Positions 10,601-25,600 of a stretch of DNA of 64,000 nt are shown here, one piece after another. The position numbers and the translations under genes were made by a program. The stretch is from assembly GCA_009823505.1 (NCBI GenBank), contig VZQC01013731.1, forward strand, positions 1,258,661-1,322,660, read 5' to 3'. Under the pieces are notes generated by a model. That model made no database searches and was not told the origin of the DNA. It saw only the letters and a list, made by a program, of their open reading frames with translations. This stretch comes from Rhizomys pruinosus (Eukaryota; Chordata; Mammalia; Rodentia; Spalacidae). Within the stretch, counting starts at the first letter, position 1; each line of letters starts with the position of its first letter.

Positions 10601-13600
10601 TTATAAGTTAATGTACATTAGGACTGATACTTTAAAATTTGTTTATGGAAGGAAAATATATGGATGATCCAATTGCGTTCTTGCACTTAGTCTAATGATA
10701 CCTTCTATACTGGCTCCATTTTAACAAATAACAACTAGACAGTTGTTGAGTGAATGTCTGATATCTTTCCAAATCCCCAACTATACAATGCCTTTAGTTT
10801 GCTTCTGAGAAAAAGAGAACTTTTCTCATCTTCCCTTTTATATAAAGTTTTTTTTCTTTAATGTGTACTACCTTACATATGTAAGTATACCTGTGTCATG
10901 AAATGCCCACTGAGGTCAGAAGAAGGGGTCAGATTCCCTGGGACTGGAGATATGGACATGTGGGTACTGAGAATCGAACCAGGGTCCTCTGAAAGAGCAG
11001 TCAGTGCTCTTGACTCTGAGCCCTCTCTCCAGCCCCTCTATCAGGTTTGTACCCTGAGTTCTCCAGGTTTCTCTGCACCAAAACTTGATGTTTTTATTCC
11101 TCCCATTTCCTCAGAAGCTAATTTTTCAATATTTAGAATTTGTAAAATATTTTTCCATTTTAAGTAACAGGATCAATGAAACCACATATTAGAGCTAGTT
11201 TTGTTTTGTTGCATATTAGGAAAAAATATAATTAAATAAGGCTTTATTTAGCAGTGGCTCTAATTACCTAAACAGAGGAAAGATTTGGGGACTAAGTAAA
11301 GCAAGGATAATTATAAAGATGGATTTTTTTGTGTGGTTTTTCTTTTTTTTTTTTTTGGTCTTTTCTAGACAGGGTCTCCCTGTAGCCTCAGCTGTCCTGG
11401 AACTCACTCTGTAGACCAGGCTGGCCTTGAACTCACAAAGGTCTTCCTGCCTCTGCCTCCCGAGTGCTAGGATTAAGGGCGTGTGCTACCACGCCCGGCT
11501 AAAGATGGATTTTTTTTTTTAATCATATGTTCGACTTTATTTTTAATTTTATTTTATATATATATATATATATATATTTTTATATATACTTAAATGTTTA
11601 TACACTTTTTTTGGTATTTTTGAGACAGGGTTAGTACCAGGTGTCCTGGAGCTCGCTCTGTAGACCAGGCCGGCCTTGAACCCACAGAGATCCACCTATC
11701 TCTGCCTTCCGAGTGCTGGGATTAAAGGCATGCGCCACCACGCCCGGCTCTTATACTTAAATGTAAAACATACATATTTTATGAATAAGGATATTTGGGC
11801 TACCACATAATACTTTCTCTGTGTATTAAAACTTAAACTCTATACTGGATATAACATTTCAAAACTGTCAACTATATTTTTTACTGTTATTAAACTTTTT
11901 CCAATCTAGAGTCGCTTCCCTTTCCATGTCCCCCACCCCATCCAAGTCCCTGCACTCTGCCATACATGTCCTGCATCTTTTTCTGAGTCTTTCCAGAGGT
12001 TCCCAGCCCCCCAGTTCTTTTGTTGTTCTAGATGGATTTTTTTGTAGAAGAAAAAACTCAAAACTTATAGTGATGTAGATACTCTCAAACCATTTTTCCC
12101 CCAAAGTGGAGTTTTACTCATTACTTTTCTTTAATTTCTCATATTTAATCTGGCATTGAGTTCCCAGGAACTGACCTATAAAATCTCAAAGTAGTCACTG
12201 TCCATGTAGTCCAGGCCCTCATCACTGGTACGGTGTCCTCTAACCAGGTACCCTGCTCCCACCAGTGATGCACATACCTCTCTCTCATTCCGAAGGGCAC
12301 AGGGTATAGCTCAGTAGTAGAGTACTTATTCTTTACAGCTGCTTGGTGGCTGGGCATACTGCCTTTGGGTTGACTCTAAGGAGGTCTACTTTGATTAGTT
12401 ATTTAGTCTGGGTTATTTCTGAATTTATAACACAAGGTAGGTCACTGTTTAAAAGATGCTTAGTGGATCAGGATGTAGCTCAGTGATAGTCTTTGAAATT
12501 TTTTATATATATTTTTTATTTTATGTTTATGAGTATTTTGTCTCCATGTATATAAGTACACCACATGCATGCAGTGCCCACAAAGGCTAGGAGAGGTCAT
12601 TGGATTCCCTGAAACTAGAGTTATGGACAATTGTTACCTACCACAGGAGTGCTGGTAACTGAACCCTGGGCCTCTGTAAGAGCAGCCAGTGCTCTTAACC
12701 ACTGAGTCATGTCTCCAGCCCCACAGAGCTGCAGTGTTTAACTAGCAAACTCAAGACCCTAGATTCAGTCCCCAACACCAAGTGTGGGTTACTTTGTTTT
12801 GGCAAGATAAGAAACTCCCATGGTCATACAGTAAGTTTGGTCACTCGAATGTAGCAAGTTTGGGCAGAGTAGGATCTAGAAAGTTAGGGTAGGAGTTCTA
12901 AATGATGCTTTTCAGAAAGGAAATGCCTTTTGAGTTATAACCTTGTAAATCTTTTCTTTCTTACATTAGCTAGAAAAACTAAAAGTGGAATTGGATGAAG
13001 CCAGGCTTAGTGAGAAGCAGTTGAAGCACAAGCTTGATCACCAGGAGGAGCTTCTCTCTCAGAAGTCAGAGGAAATCCGGGTGATGTCTGAGTGTGTACA
13101 CAACAGCACGTCCTCGGAAGTTCTGCAGATTGAGCTGATGGAAATGGAAAATGTGAAGGTAATTTATATACATGTATACATGCACACACACTTTATATAC
13201 ATGTATACACACACACTTAAAATTTTTTTTTTATTTATTTCTGTATGTGTATCAATGTACTGTCTGCATGCAGGTCTGTGCACCCATGTCGTGCAATGCC
13301 GCGGAGGTCAGAAGAGGGTGTCGGATTCCCCTGGAGCTGGAGTTCTCCTGGAATTGGAGTTTCAGACGGCTCTCGGCCACCATGTGGGTGCTGGGGATCG
13401 AACCCGGGTCCTCTGTAAGAGCGGTTGGTGCTCTTAACCGCTAGGCCATCTCTCCAGCCCCCATACACACACACTTTCCCCACATGTGCTTGGAATAGTT
13501 TTTTTTTTTTTAAGGGATTAAAAAATATTTTTATTGAAGTTTTTTGCATTTCATACATTTCTCAGTACAATTTAGACACATTCCCTTTCCGTGCCCCCCA

Positions 13601-16600
13601 CCCCACCTGAGTTCATGCATTTTGCCACACATGTCTTGCATCTTTTTCTCTGTCTTTTTAAAGGTGGTTTTTTTTTTCATGGAGAGGTTTATTGTTTTGT
13701 GCAGAAGGTTTTAGTGTTCATATTCTTTGACCCACGTCTCTTGATTGTTGTCCGCCATATTTGTATGATCAAAAATATGCATCTATATTTATGTCACACA
13801 TAGTTCTTAAGAAGTAGTTTTTTGACAACTGAAAAGCTTTTTGACCAAACCAAAAAATGCTTTCTAGAGTTGTATGTGGATCACTTCATAAGGTAGTTTT
13901 CCATTTTATGATTATAAAGCAGACTTGACTTTTATATTAATGAAACCTCTGAAAGGATTTATAGGCATTTACTCTGATCTTAGTTTGAATCATAATAGCC
14001 CAATATAAAATGTTAGCACGTTGGAAGTTAACATTCAATAGAAAATGTTTTGTTTTTTTTTTTTTTTTTTTTTCATTTCATGCTGTGGGTAATTTAAGCT
14101 TTAAATTCATTGGAAAAGAAGGGTTGTTTCTAGAGCCTTTTTATTTGGGTCTCTGCTGAAAAAATGCAGTAAATAAGAACATTTTAGTATGTACTTGGCA
14201 GCCTTTGAGTAGTTCTTTAGTTTTAGTCTGGGGTGGGAACCACCAGTAATTGACGAACTGATCAACTGCTTCATGAAACATTATTCAAGAGAATTTTCTT
14301 TATTCCTGTTGAACAGAACCGCCTCAGAGAAGAGGTAAATGAACTGCAGTACAGGCAAGAACAGCTCGAGTGTCTCAATGCCACCTTAACACACCAGCTA
14401 GACCGGCTTAAAGGAGAAAAAGAAGAGCGAGAGAAAGAGGCCACTTCTTACTTCAACGCCTTAGAGGTATGATGCGAAAAATTTCCGATGTGTAATAAAG
14501 TTCCCTTGTCCTCTGCTAGCTAAATTGTTTGCTTTTGCCTCCAGAAAGCTCGAATAGAAAATCAAGATCTTCAGGTGCAGCTGAGTCAGGCACTTCAGCA
14601 AGCTCTGGATCCCAATAGCAAAGGAAACTCTTTGTTTGCAGAGGTACTTACAAGTGTTCTAATGATTGATTTGACTACATTGGCATCTTATTTACTACTA
14701 GAGCAAATGTTAATATTTTCCAGGTGGAAGATCGAAGGGCAGCAATGGAACGCCAGCTTAACCTTATGAAAGTCAAATATCAGTCACTAAAGAAGCAAAA
14801 TGCATTTAATAGAGAGCAGATGATCAGAATGAAGGTACAAAATTATTGCCTTGTTTTAGCACTATCTGTGAGATACAGCAAAGAAGCCACTTCCTTCAAG
14901 AAGTGTACTTACGTAATTATTTCTAGAATTGTATGAGTCTTTTAAACATTTGAATTTGCTCAAAAGATTTTTATGTTTATAAAAAACTAATCTTAGAGCT
15001 GGATGTGGCAGTGTATGCCTTTAATCCCAGCACTTAGGAGGCGGAGGCAGAGGCAGGCCGATCTCTGTGAGCTTTAGGCCAGCCTGGCCTACATAGTGAG
15101 TTCCAGGCCAGCTGAGGATATAGGGAGACCTTGTCTCAAAAAGACAAAAAGAAAAGTCTTGGGAAAGTAGTAGACTGTTAGCAGCTGCTAACTGTTCTGA
15201 TGGTTACTAGCTGACTGCCTGGGAGATAGCGAATCCTGTGCTGTGGAAACAAAGAGTGTGAAGTGTTGATTTCTTGCTCTTGGGCTGCTTTCTTCCTGAG
15301 CACAGTGCTTTCCTGCCTTCTCTAGGCTCTAGTTTTTCCAGTCCTCCCACGAAGGGTTATCTTTTCATTGAAATTTGTGCTTACTCGGGGCATCCTTTTC
15401 CTGCAGCTCATTAAGTCAGACGTAGACTGAATTGTAAGGGGTTTGGTTTTGTCAGGTGGTTACAGAAAAGCTTATAGCATTAGAAGAATGCATGTATTGT
15501 TTGTACCAATCCTTTGAGTCTGATCCTTCATCTTGAGTACCTGGGGCTGCTAAGGTACTGGGACTAGGAAGGCTTTCCTCCCTGGCCCCCAGCATTATGC
15601 TTTACAAGAAATGGCAAACCTCAGCCACAAATCTTGAGAGTTAGATGAACTACTTGGATTGGACGTATTGATTTCCTTGTGTAAAAAGGAAGGTGATAGA
15701 ATCTTCTGCCTTTTAGACTTGTCCTGGATTAGAGTGTAGTGAAGTACTTAGTGTTTCCTTCCCATCCTTGTTATTTATTCCTTTAAGTAACTGAATAATT
15801 AACCCATTTAATTAAAATTGTTGAAAACCCCCCTTCAGACTGTGCATTTGACCAAGCTCATTCACCAGTGATTCTAAGCTGTCAGGCCACAACCATGTAG
15901 TTCAGTCTGGGAGACACAGAGGTATATAAATTACATTGAAGACTTCAGATATCAAAAAAGTAGTCAGAATAAGTACTCAAAAGTTATGTTGGGGGCTAGA
16001 GAGATGGCTCAGTGATTAAGAACACTTGGCACTTCTCCCAGAGGTCCCAGGTTCAATTTTCAGCACCCACATGGCAACTAGCAACTAACCTTAACTCCAG
16101 TTCCAGGGCATCTAGCACCCTCCCCTGGCCTCTTCAGGCATTGTACAAACAAGCAAAACACTCATATACATAGAAAATAAAATATAGGGGCTGGAGAGAT
16201 CACTCAGAGGTTAAGAACACTGGCTGTTCTTGCAGAAGACATGGGTTTGCATCTTACCACCCACATGGTGGCTAATAACTATAACTGGTTCCAGGGGATC
16301 TAACCCCTTCTGTCCTCAGGAATTGCATGACATGGGTGTACTTACACTCAAGCAATACACAGACACACATAAAACTAAATAAAATATTTTTAAAAATTTA
16401 AATACTTAAAAAAATAAGTTATGTCTACTACAAAGCTTGTTGATAATCTGTTTTTAGATTATGAGAGTAGAAATACTTTCCTAAATGAGGTCAAATAATT
16501 GTAGTATAAAATAGTAGTTGTATCAGAAGTATGCTTATCAGAATCTCAGTTTTTATTGGTGGGGGTTGATGGTTTTTTTCTCCTCACAGGTCCAAATCGC

Positions 16601-19600
16601 CACTTTGCTAAGGATGAGAGGATCTCAGACAGAATTTGAGCAGCAGGAACGATTGTTTGCGATGTTGGAGCAGAAGAACGGCGAAATAAAACACCTGCTA
16701 GGTGAAATTAGTAGTCTGAAAACATTTAAGGTATACATAACAGTGTTTAAAAATGCAGTCAAATTTTGGGTTGAATTTCTTTATATTTCTAGCTTATATA
16801 GGTTTCTTTATTATACAGTTAATTTTGAATTTCAGTACTAATTGACTCAGTGATTTCAGTACTAATTGACTCAGTGATTAAGCTTTTTTTTTTTTCCCCC
16901 GGGCTCCTTTGCTTTTCCATACTTTTCATTGTTGTTTCTTTGAGTAAAACCAAACCGACCTATCCCATTTCTGTCATCACTTTATGCATTAAATATGTTA
17001 AATTATATTAAATATGCATGTAAAATATGCATAAATTGACTGTGTGGTCCAGTGACTTTTAGCATAGGTGTATTGTTATAATTACCACCACCCCAGTTGG
17101 GATGTGAAGTATTTCCTGCACAGAAAGGGCCCGTCATGACCTTTTTAGTGACCACTCCCACCTCCTGATTTCGTATCAGCGCACGTTGCAAGCACTGACT
17201 TCCATTCATCATTTCATGCTTACTCCTGTTTCTTCCAGTCAGTCTTATGTCAGGGGGACTTCTCAGTAATTATTTTTCAATACTGTTGTTATTCAGTCCT
17301 TTTTGTTGTTATTTATAGTTTTTAAAAATAGGCTCTTTTTAGCCTAGGCTGGCCTGGAACTCAGAGACCACTAGCTCAGCCTCCTAATTGAGGGATTACA
17401 AGCATGACCCAGCATATCCAGCTTGCTTCTGTTTTTTTAATGAAGCTTTGTTTCATCCAGTGTTATATAGCTACTATGAATTTCATAGATATTTTAATAA
17501 ACTCTACAATTGTTCTATTTTTAATTAATTTAGACTTCTAGAAAAGTTGTGCAAGTCTTTCTGTGTGCCCTTACCCTGAGCCCCACTTACATTTTACTGC
17601 ATGTGCTTTATCGCTCTGTCTCCCTCCCTATGCTTTTCCCTGGAAACGCTTAGGAGTAGGTCACAAAGCAGGTGTCCATTTGTCCCCCTAGTACCTCGGT
17701 TTTATAACAGTTTACGTGATCAAAATCAGAACGTTACCATTGATACGAATTGAATCATACCATTAGGTAAACTTTGTGCACTGTACCAATTACTGTTAAT
17801 ATACCTTATGCCAAAATAAAAAGAAATGCTTTCAGTTCTATCTGATCATCCAATCCAAGATTATATGTTTTATTTAAGCTGTGTCTCTTTAGTCTCCCTA
17901 AATCTGGATGTTTCTCGCTGTTTACTTTCCATGGCTTTGATTTGTTGGAAGAGTAGAGCCAGTTACATTTGTGAATTGCTCTTCATTTGAGTTTTTCTGC
18001 TGTGATTGCACTCAGCCGCAGTAGGGGCTGTGCTGTATTAGATGGGATACTTGGTATATTGTATCAGATTTGTTCAGTGTCTGCCTCCACTGACGATACT
18101 GCCCTGGTTCTTGCTTACTGCTGTTCTGGTCAGCTTTGCCCACTGCAGTACTGCTGTGGTTTTGTGTGCTAGCTTTCAGGCTCTGATCCTTGTTGAAGTG
18201 TATTCATATGTACCATGGGAAGTGAACAGCTGGCCATTCCCCAGCTGCATTTATTAAATGAAGTGAGGTGTGGAGTGTATCGTGTGTCAGGTCTCTGCGT
18301 GTATGTGTGTGTATGTCTGCATTTTCTGTTCTATTGGTCTGCCTGTATGTATCAGCACTGCATTATTTTAATTATGGAGCTTTTGGCATGTATCTTTAGC
18401 TGGTTAGACTGTAGTCCTCATTCCCCTTTGTGGTGTTCTAGTTAATTTTACATGTTTGATTTTTCTCTTTGTCTAGCACCTCCCCTAAAAAAAAAAAAGA
18501 CACCCACCCATTTGGTGTTCTTACTAGGATTGTATTACATTCATCTATTTTTTAATTACCTTAACGAACATTGGTATCTGCTTGTTAAGCTTCCAGTGCA
18601 AAGTTAGTTTATACAAGTAACAGATTTTGGTAAAGAGAAATGCATAGGATTTTTATCAATATCAGGAGAGTGGATACCAAAAATACCCTCAAAGATCTCT
18701 TTTCATTTGTTTCTACTTCATGGCTTTAAAGTTCAGAATTCAACCCAGCAACTATTGCTTCTTCCGCTCCAGGGAACCTTCAGTTTGAGAATTAAACATG
18801 TGTTCAGATTCTTCTTGATTTTCCTGCCTATGTCACATTGAGCATCTTTATTTGTAAAACAAAACAAAACAAAAAACAGAGAGAGAGAGAATGCTGACCC
18901 AGACTCTGACTCTTTTACCTATTCCAGAAGGCAAATGTGTTCAGAGGATACTTAGTGTGGTGGCTGCAGAATGGTGAAGACTCACTGAATGGTGGCTGCT
19001 ATTATAAGGGAACCAAATCTGTTTTTTGAGTAATAAGAATTTTTATTTCATTAGAATTTATATGAAAGTATGGATTCTAAGCCTTCCACATCGGCCAACT
19101 CTTGTGTTGTAGAAGACAGCAGCTATTATGCAGATTTACTTCAGCTAAAGCTTGATAAATTAAAGTAAGTGTCGGGTTTGGGACTAAAAGACGACGTTTT
19201 TCACTTGCTTATAATAGAATTTGTAACTCGAATTTGTTTAAAAATTGTCAAGAAATTTTCAAATGAAAATCAATAAAAATATCTTTGTATAGCACAAATG
19301 ACTGATTATTAAAGAAAATACTTTTAATGATAATTGGATTTTTATTTATGTTTAGCTTTTTAAACTGGAAGTAAGAGAGACTTTAAGGTCAAACTTCTCT
19401 ATCAAAATTCAAGAACACATGTCCTGTAATTACAACTTAAAGGAACTTATACATGTCTACATTTGGAAAAGAGCATTTTCTTTCATTGTCCACTTTCTTT
19501 AAAGAATGCAGGAAATTTGGGGGGGAGGGAGTGTGTTCATTGTTAAAAACACTTGTTTTTTACCAAAAACTCCAGAGAAATACACTTTTAACACAATAAG

Positions 19601-22600
19601 ATTTATTCCACTGTATTTGTATCACATATTGTTTTAATATTTAATTATATTCTGATATTGTAGCAAAGAAAATGAAAACTCTAAAGGCGAACTGTCTATT
19701 CAGAGAATGAAAGCATTACTTGAGAGCCAGCGGGCCCTGGATATTGAGCGCAAACTGTTTACAAACGAAAGATGCCTCCAGCTTTCTGAAAGTGAAAATA
19801 TGAAGCTGCGGGCCAAACTGGACGAATTAAAGCTGAAATACGAGCCTGAGGGTGCGTACATCTCACCATCGTGAATAGCTCTGAGAATAACAAATTTATT
19901 ATATAGCTTCTTACCATGTCATTTATAAACTAATTTGTGATTATATATCTAGTTAGTAAAATGCAATAAAGTGTGTTGGAAAATTTAGAGGACCGGTTAC
20001 CACATGAATACGAATATAATATTTTGGGGAATTATCTAGACTCTTCACACTGTGTAGTAAGAACTTGAAATTTTGAGTTTTTCACTTTAATACTATCGCA
20101 TCGTGCATCGTAAGGCATCCCAAAGAGTTTCACATTTCTTTTGAGAAAGGATCTCACTGTTCAGACCAGGCTGCCCTGAGCTTGCTTTGTAACTCGGGGT
20201 CCTCTGGTGGCTCCCTGGCTGCTGGGATCAAGGATGCACATTACTGTGCCCAGCCCAAAGAGCGTCTTTATGTGGAAGCAGCTGGTAGTGAGAGTTATGT
20301 TATGGAAGACCTTAACAAAGGTTAGGTTCATGTAGTCCTCCCTTGGAATGTCTGGAGGAGTCATTCAGGATGATGAAGCCCTCTACACGTAGGGTCCAAG
20401 TTCCTTATGTGCTGTCTGCAGCCATTTCATCCAAGAGAATTTAGCCATGTGGCTTTGGGACCAGCCACCAGAAAAGCTGAGAAGGTGCAGTCTTCACCCC
20501 AAGGCTGTGTTCCCAAGTGCATATTGAGAATTCTGGTTTTCCCCCTTTGGACACACTTAGGAGTACAATGTGACATTTCCAGACATACATGTATTACATA
20601 ATGATAAAATCAAGGTTATTAATATCCATCACCTTAAACATTTGTCATTTCTTTCTTGGGAGAACATTCAAACTATTCTCTTCCAGCTATTTGAAATGTG
20701 CACTACATTATTGTTGAATATAGTCACCACACAGAATTCTCATTGAATGAGGTCACATAGTATTTGCCTTTTAGAAATTTATTATTATTATTATTTTGTG
20801 TGTGTGTGTGTGTACATACATGTTACAGCATGTGTGTTATGGTCAAAATTTTCCATAATGATTATACAAATTTAAATTCCTACTGAGGGGGCACAGGACT
20901 CTCCCTTCCTCCATTGTTCCAGCAGCATTTCCATCCACTGTTTTATGTGATAACAGGCATTCTAAATGGAGGAAGGTAATGCAGCTGTGGTTTGGGTTTG
21001 CATTTCCCTAGTAAGTGGTGTTGAGCATGTTTTTTTCATGCACCAGGCATTCGTTGGAGAAATGCCTATTCAGGTCTTTGGCTCCCTTTTTCTTTCAACT
21101 TGTTCATTATTTTGTGTATGTTTGGTACACATGCCATGGTACATGTACAAAAGTCAGAACAACTTTGTGGAGTCGATTCTCTCTGGGGATCAAACAGGAT
21201 TCTTTTGAGAGATTTTGCTGCTAAGTTTTTAGAATGCCTCATAGACATTTTATGGATAGATCAAATACTGCACATAATTTGCCAGCATTTTCTTCCATTC
21301 TGTAGATTCTCCTTCCTGTCCTCTCCTTTGCTGTTGTAGAATCTTTGTCTCATGAGCCCAGGTCTGGTTTTGCTGTGGTTGCTTAGACTTCTGAGGTCTT
21401 TTCTGAAAGTCCTCAAAGGCCAGGGTCATGGGCAGTTACCGTCTTTGCTTCTTATAGTTTCTAGTTTCAGATCTTACATTTAGTATTTAATTTTGAGTTG
21501 ATTTTTTTTTTCATATGCTGAGATGAGGTATTTCACTCTGCTGCATGTGGTTGCCAGTTTTCTCAGCACCGTTCAGTGAAGAAACTGTCTTTTTTTCCTG
21601 TTAACGTGTTCATGTGAACAAAGACCTGGCTATGAACAAGTTGATGAATTTCTTGGCTTCCTTTTCAGTTGTATTCAATGTTCCTCTTGTTGCTGGTTTC
21701 TGGTTTGATTTGTTGGGGTCACAGCAAATATTTGATACGACTTTGGCTTTGACTTTTTCCGGGGGGTCTTTTTGTTGTTTGTTATTGTGCAGACTTGTTT
21801 CTTGTGCAACATTGGATCTACTCCATGCTCAGTTGAGAAGAATATGAATTCTGGAGCTGTTGGATAGAATGCTCTCTGATTTTCTGTTTATTTCATTTGA
21901 AGTCCAAAGTAAATCCAAAGTTTCTTTACTGATTTTCTGTTTGAATGTTGTCTGTTGCTGGAAGTTGGTGTTGGCATCCTCGGTTGTTACTGTATTGCTC
22001 CCTGTCTCTCTAACATAGATTTAATGTTTTCTTTATAATTGTGTATGTATGAGCATTTATGTCTGGGTTACAAACTCTGTTAGCATTCTTTAGTGCCTGG
22101 GTCTCATTTTATATTTTTGTCTGGAAGCTTTGTTGACCTGACGTAAATACCCTTTCTATTGGTTTCCATTTGGGTAGAATATATTTTTCCATCATTGGTT
22201 TTCAGTCTATGCTGAAAACCAACGGAGTCTCAACACAAGCAGCATGGTCTGTCCTTGATTTTGTAATGGACTTAGCCGCTCTGTGTCTTTTAATTAGAAA
22301 GTTTAATCCATTTGCATTTAAAGCAGTTATTGATAGTTAAGAATTTTGTACTGCCATACTGTTTTTTTTTTTCCTGGTTGTTTTATAGATCTTTTCTTCC
22401 CCTTTTCCTCTTGGTGTCCTTATTGTTGATTGCTTTAATCCATCTTTGATCCATGCTGAGATGAGTTAAAAGAAGCTGTATTGAACTGTAACAATTTTGA
22501 ATACAAAGGCAAAAAATAAATAAAAAGCCTTCTCTTAAGTCCATTTCTCTCTGTGCTTTGTGTTTGAATGACAATCTTTATACTTTTTCTAGTGCTTATC

Positions 22601-25600
22601 CTTGACAATTATTGTAGTAGTGGTTCTTTGTGTTAATCTTCCTGTTAAGGGTATAAGTGGCTTGCATGTCATGTTGAATTTTATACCTTCAGATGTTTTC
22701 CTGTTGCATGTTAGCATCCTTTCTTCCTTCCATTTGAGCCTTTCTGGTAGGCGGTCTGGTTGCAGTGAGTCCCTGGAGTGTTTGCTGGGGAAGGGTGCCT
22801 GTGTCTCAGTTAAGAACAGCCTTCATGGTTTTGTTCTCGATTGGCAGTGTTTTCCCTTCAGCGCTCCGATTATCCCATGCCGTCCTCTTCTGGCCTATGG
22901 GGTTTGGTGAGAAGGCTGCTGCTGCAGCTGCACTGTGGGGTTTGGTGAGAAGGCTGCTGCTGCAGCTGCACTGTGGAGTTTGGTGAAAAAGCTGCAGCTG
23001 CACTGGCGTTTGGTGAGAAGGCTGCTGCTGCAGCTGCACTGGCGTTTGGTGAGAAGGCTGCTGCTGCAGCTGCGTTGGAGTTCCTGGTCTGCCACTTGCA
23101 GCTCTTGGGATCTTATCTTTGACTCTGAGAGTTGGATTATTTGGATTGAATCAACAGGATTTTTGACTTTCCCATAGCCGGTATTTGTATTTTTCTCAGG
23201 TTTGTAAAGCTTTGTGTCTATTACTTGTTGAAGTAAACTCCAGAACTTCCGCACCCTCTGATTCTTCTTGGGCACTGCGACACAGGTCAGTCCCCTGCCG
23301 GCCGCATCCGCTCTCTTCTCTGGCTGCGTTTCAAGCAGCTGGTCCTTAGGCTTCGCCAACTCAGTTCTGCTGTCCACGCTCTTAGCTTCACTTTTCACTC
23401 ACTGTGTTTTTCAGCCCCAGAATTTGACTTTTGTATCTTTCTTAAACTTCTGATAAATCTCCACAGTGCTTCTATTCTTGGGGTTCACTGAGTCTTCTTT
23501 TAAAATTATTTTAAATTCTTTGTCTCTCACATCATCTGCATATATTTGGGTCCAGTTGGCCCCATGTTTGCCAGTTTTAAAGCCACCCTTCCTTGGCCTT
23601 TCAGTCCTTGTAGATGTGCATTTCCTTCCAGGGGTTTATTTTCAAATTAGGTTTATTTTCAAATTCCTTATAGTCTATTAAGTGACTTCTTTTCTAGTAG
23701 GCTTTTTTTTTTTTAATTTAAGGAAATTCTGAGCAGACTGTTGTATTCTCCTTCAGCATTAGAGGTCACTCTCAGCCCAGGTTAGATGTCAGTTTCGTGA
23801 TGGCTCTGTGACTGGCACAGTCTTGGGGGGGGGGGAGATGAGCAATCCCCACAGGACACATGAGAGCAGTCACAAATGTCTGCCTCTGCCTCCCTTTGTA
23901 ATCATAGAAACTGAATTCTGTGTATCATGGACTAGCAGCTTGGGACAAGGGAGTCACAGTCACTGAAAACCTGTCCCTTATAGTTCATCTTGGTTTTGCT
24001 TGGCTTTGTGGTCCAAGGGATTGTCATTGTGTCATTTGTATTCTGATTTTCTGAGCTTTGTGAAGGTATTTTTGAATGCATTATTCATACTCTGGAGGAA
24101 GGTTGATGGACATTCGTCTACGATCTTTATCTCAGGAATTCTGGTTTTAAGGAAAAACATTAGGACAGGGAAATAGAACAAAACCAGCCTTCCCTTATAT
24201 CTGCATCTCATATAGTATATGTGTAGTACACAGTGAATTTTACTGTAGGTAAATAGAAACATAGCAGACTAACTATATAGAAATCTATAAATGCCATGGT
24301 AGTGAGTAACACGGCTTCTCTCAAAAGTGTTATTAACGTTATTGGCTTAAGGATTCTTGAGCACTTTCTGCCCTGCAGTGCCCACGTGCCTGACTCTTGA
24401 CTACTATCTCAGTGAACTGCAGTGACTCACCACTAGGGGGAAGTTGTTGCCAACAGGAAGATCTTTATGTAATTTAGACAGACTTCCTTATCCTTTTCCC
24501 TTTCCCTGATTCTGGTTGGCTGTCCTGATGAGAATTTTCCATTACGATTTTCAAAGTTCTGTCTAACACAGCAAAGGGTGGGTAGTGAATGTAGATGGTG
24601 TGGTTTCAAAGGAGCAGTAATGAAGAAAGGTAGGAAGCAGGAAATGCTGTCTGAAAGCAGCGGTGGCGCTAAGCTAGGACACCACCTTCCTTCCTGCAGG
24701 ACCTCAGAGCCCTCTGACATTTTGATTTTGAAAAGGAAAGGACGCCTTGATGTGGAAGTGGGGAAAAGATTAGAGCGAGTGATTCAGTGGCTCTGGGACC
24801 TGCACGGGCGGGGTAGAATGATGTTGGGCCATGAGAGCAGAAGGTTATTACAATGTCTGTGGTGAGACATAGTGTGGTCGGCACTGGGGTGTGCCATCCT
24901 ACAAGTAGTCAGACTCCGAGTATGTTTTGTAGATGAGCCTAATAGGCATAAGTTGCCAGTATTCCGAGTTTCACCTATCCTTTTCACTTACAATTTAGAA
25001 ACAGTGAAGCATAGAAAAGCAGGCTCTTCTGAGGGTCACCCCACTGCTTGAATGCAGAACTTGAGCCAGAGCTCTTGACCCCTCGCTCTGCTGCTTTGCT
25101 TCCACATGAGCCAAAGTCTCTGAAAGAGCTCAGGTCTTGGGAAATCTTCCCAGTTTTTTGTCAAAGCACTCTGGTCATTCCTAGAGCTTACTAAATTGAG
25201 CTTTTAAGGAGAACATTATAGACAGACTTAGAAGACAGAGACTTAATGGAGGCTGGGGCTGGTGCAGGGACCCAGTGGTAGAGTGTGAAGCCCTGAGTCC
25301 TTTCCCCAGCAACATGGAAATAAAAATAGAGGCTATGAAAGGATAGGGTCGAAGCAACAGTGCAGGAAATTTGAAGTGAGACTGTCCAGAGGACTAGGGA
25401 GTAGGAGAGGGTGGAGGAAGAGGAAGGCTTGCCTGGAATGTGTGGGGATACGCTCAGCATCGAGTAATCCTTTATGGAAATTTAAAAACTGATAAAGGAA
25501 AACAATCTTTTTAAAGCATTAGTTTTAGTAAGCAAACAGCTGTATTTTAAGAGTAGAAAAGAAGAATTATGTGCATGACTTATTCCGTGTCCTTGGGTTG

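Noticed and set aside
22895..23398. 167-codon minus-strand Ser/Cys-rich frame
   Set aside because: Its repetitive part is the intronic minisatellite and the remainder is decayed L1-type sequence. It is antisense within Spdl1 intron 10.
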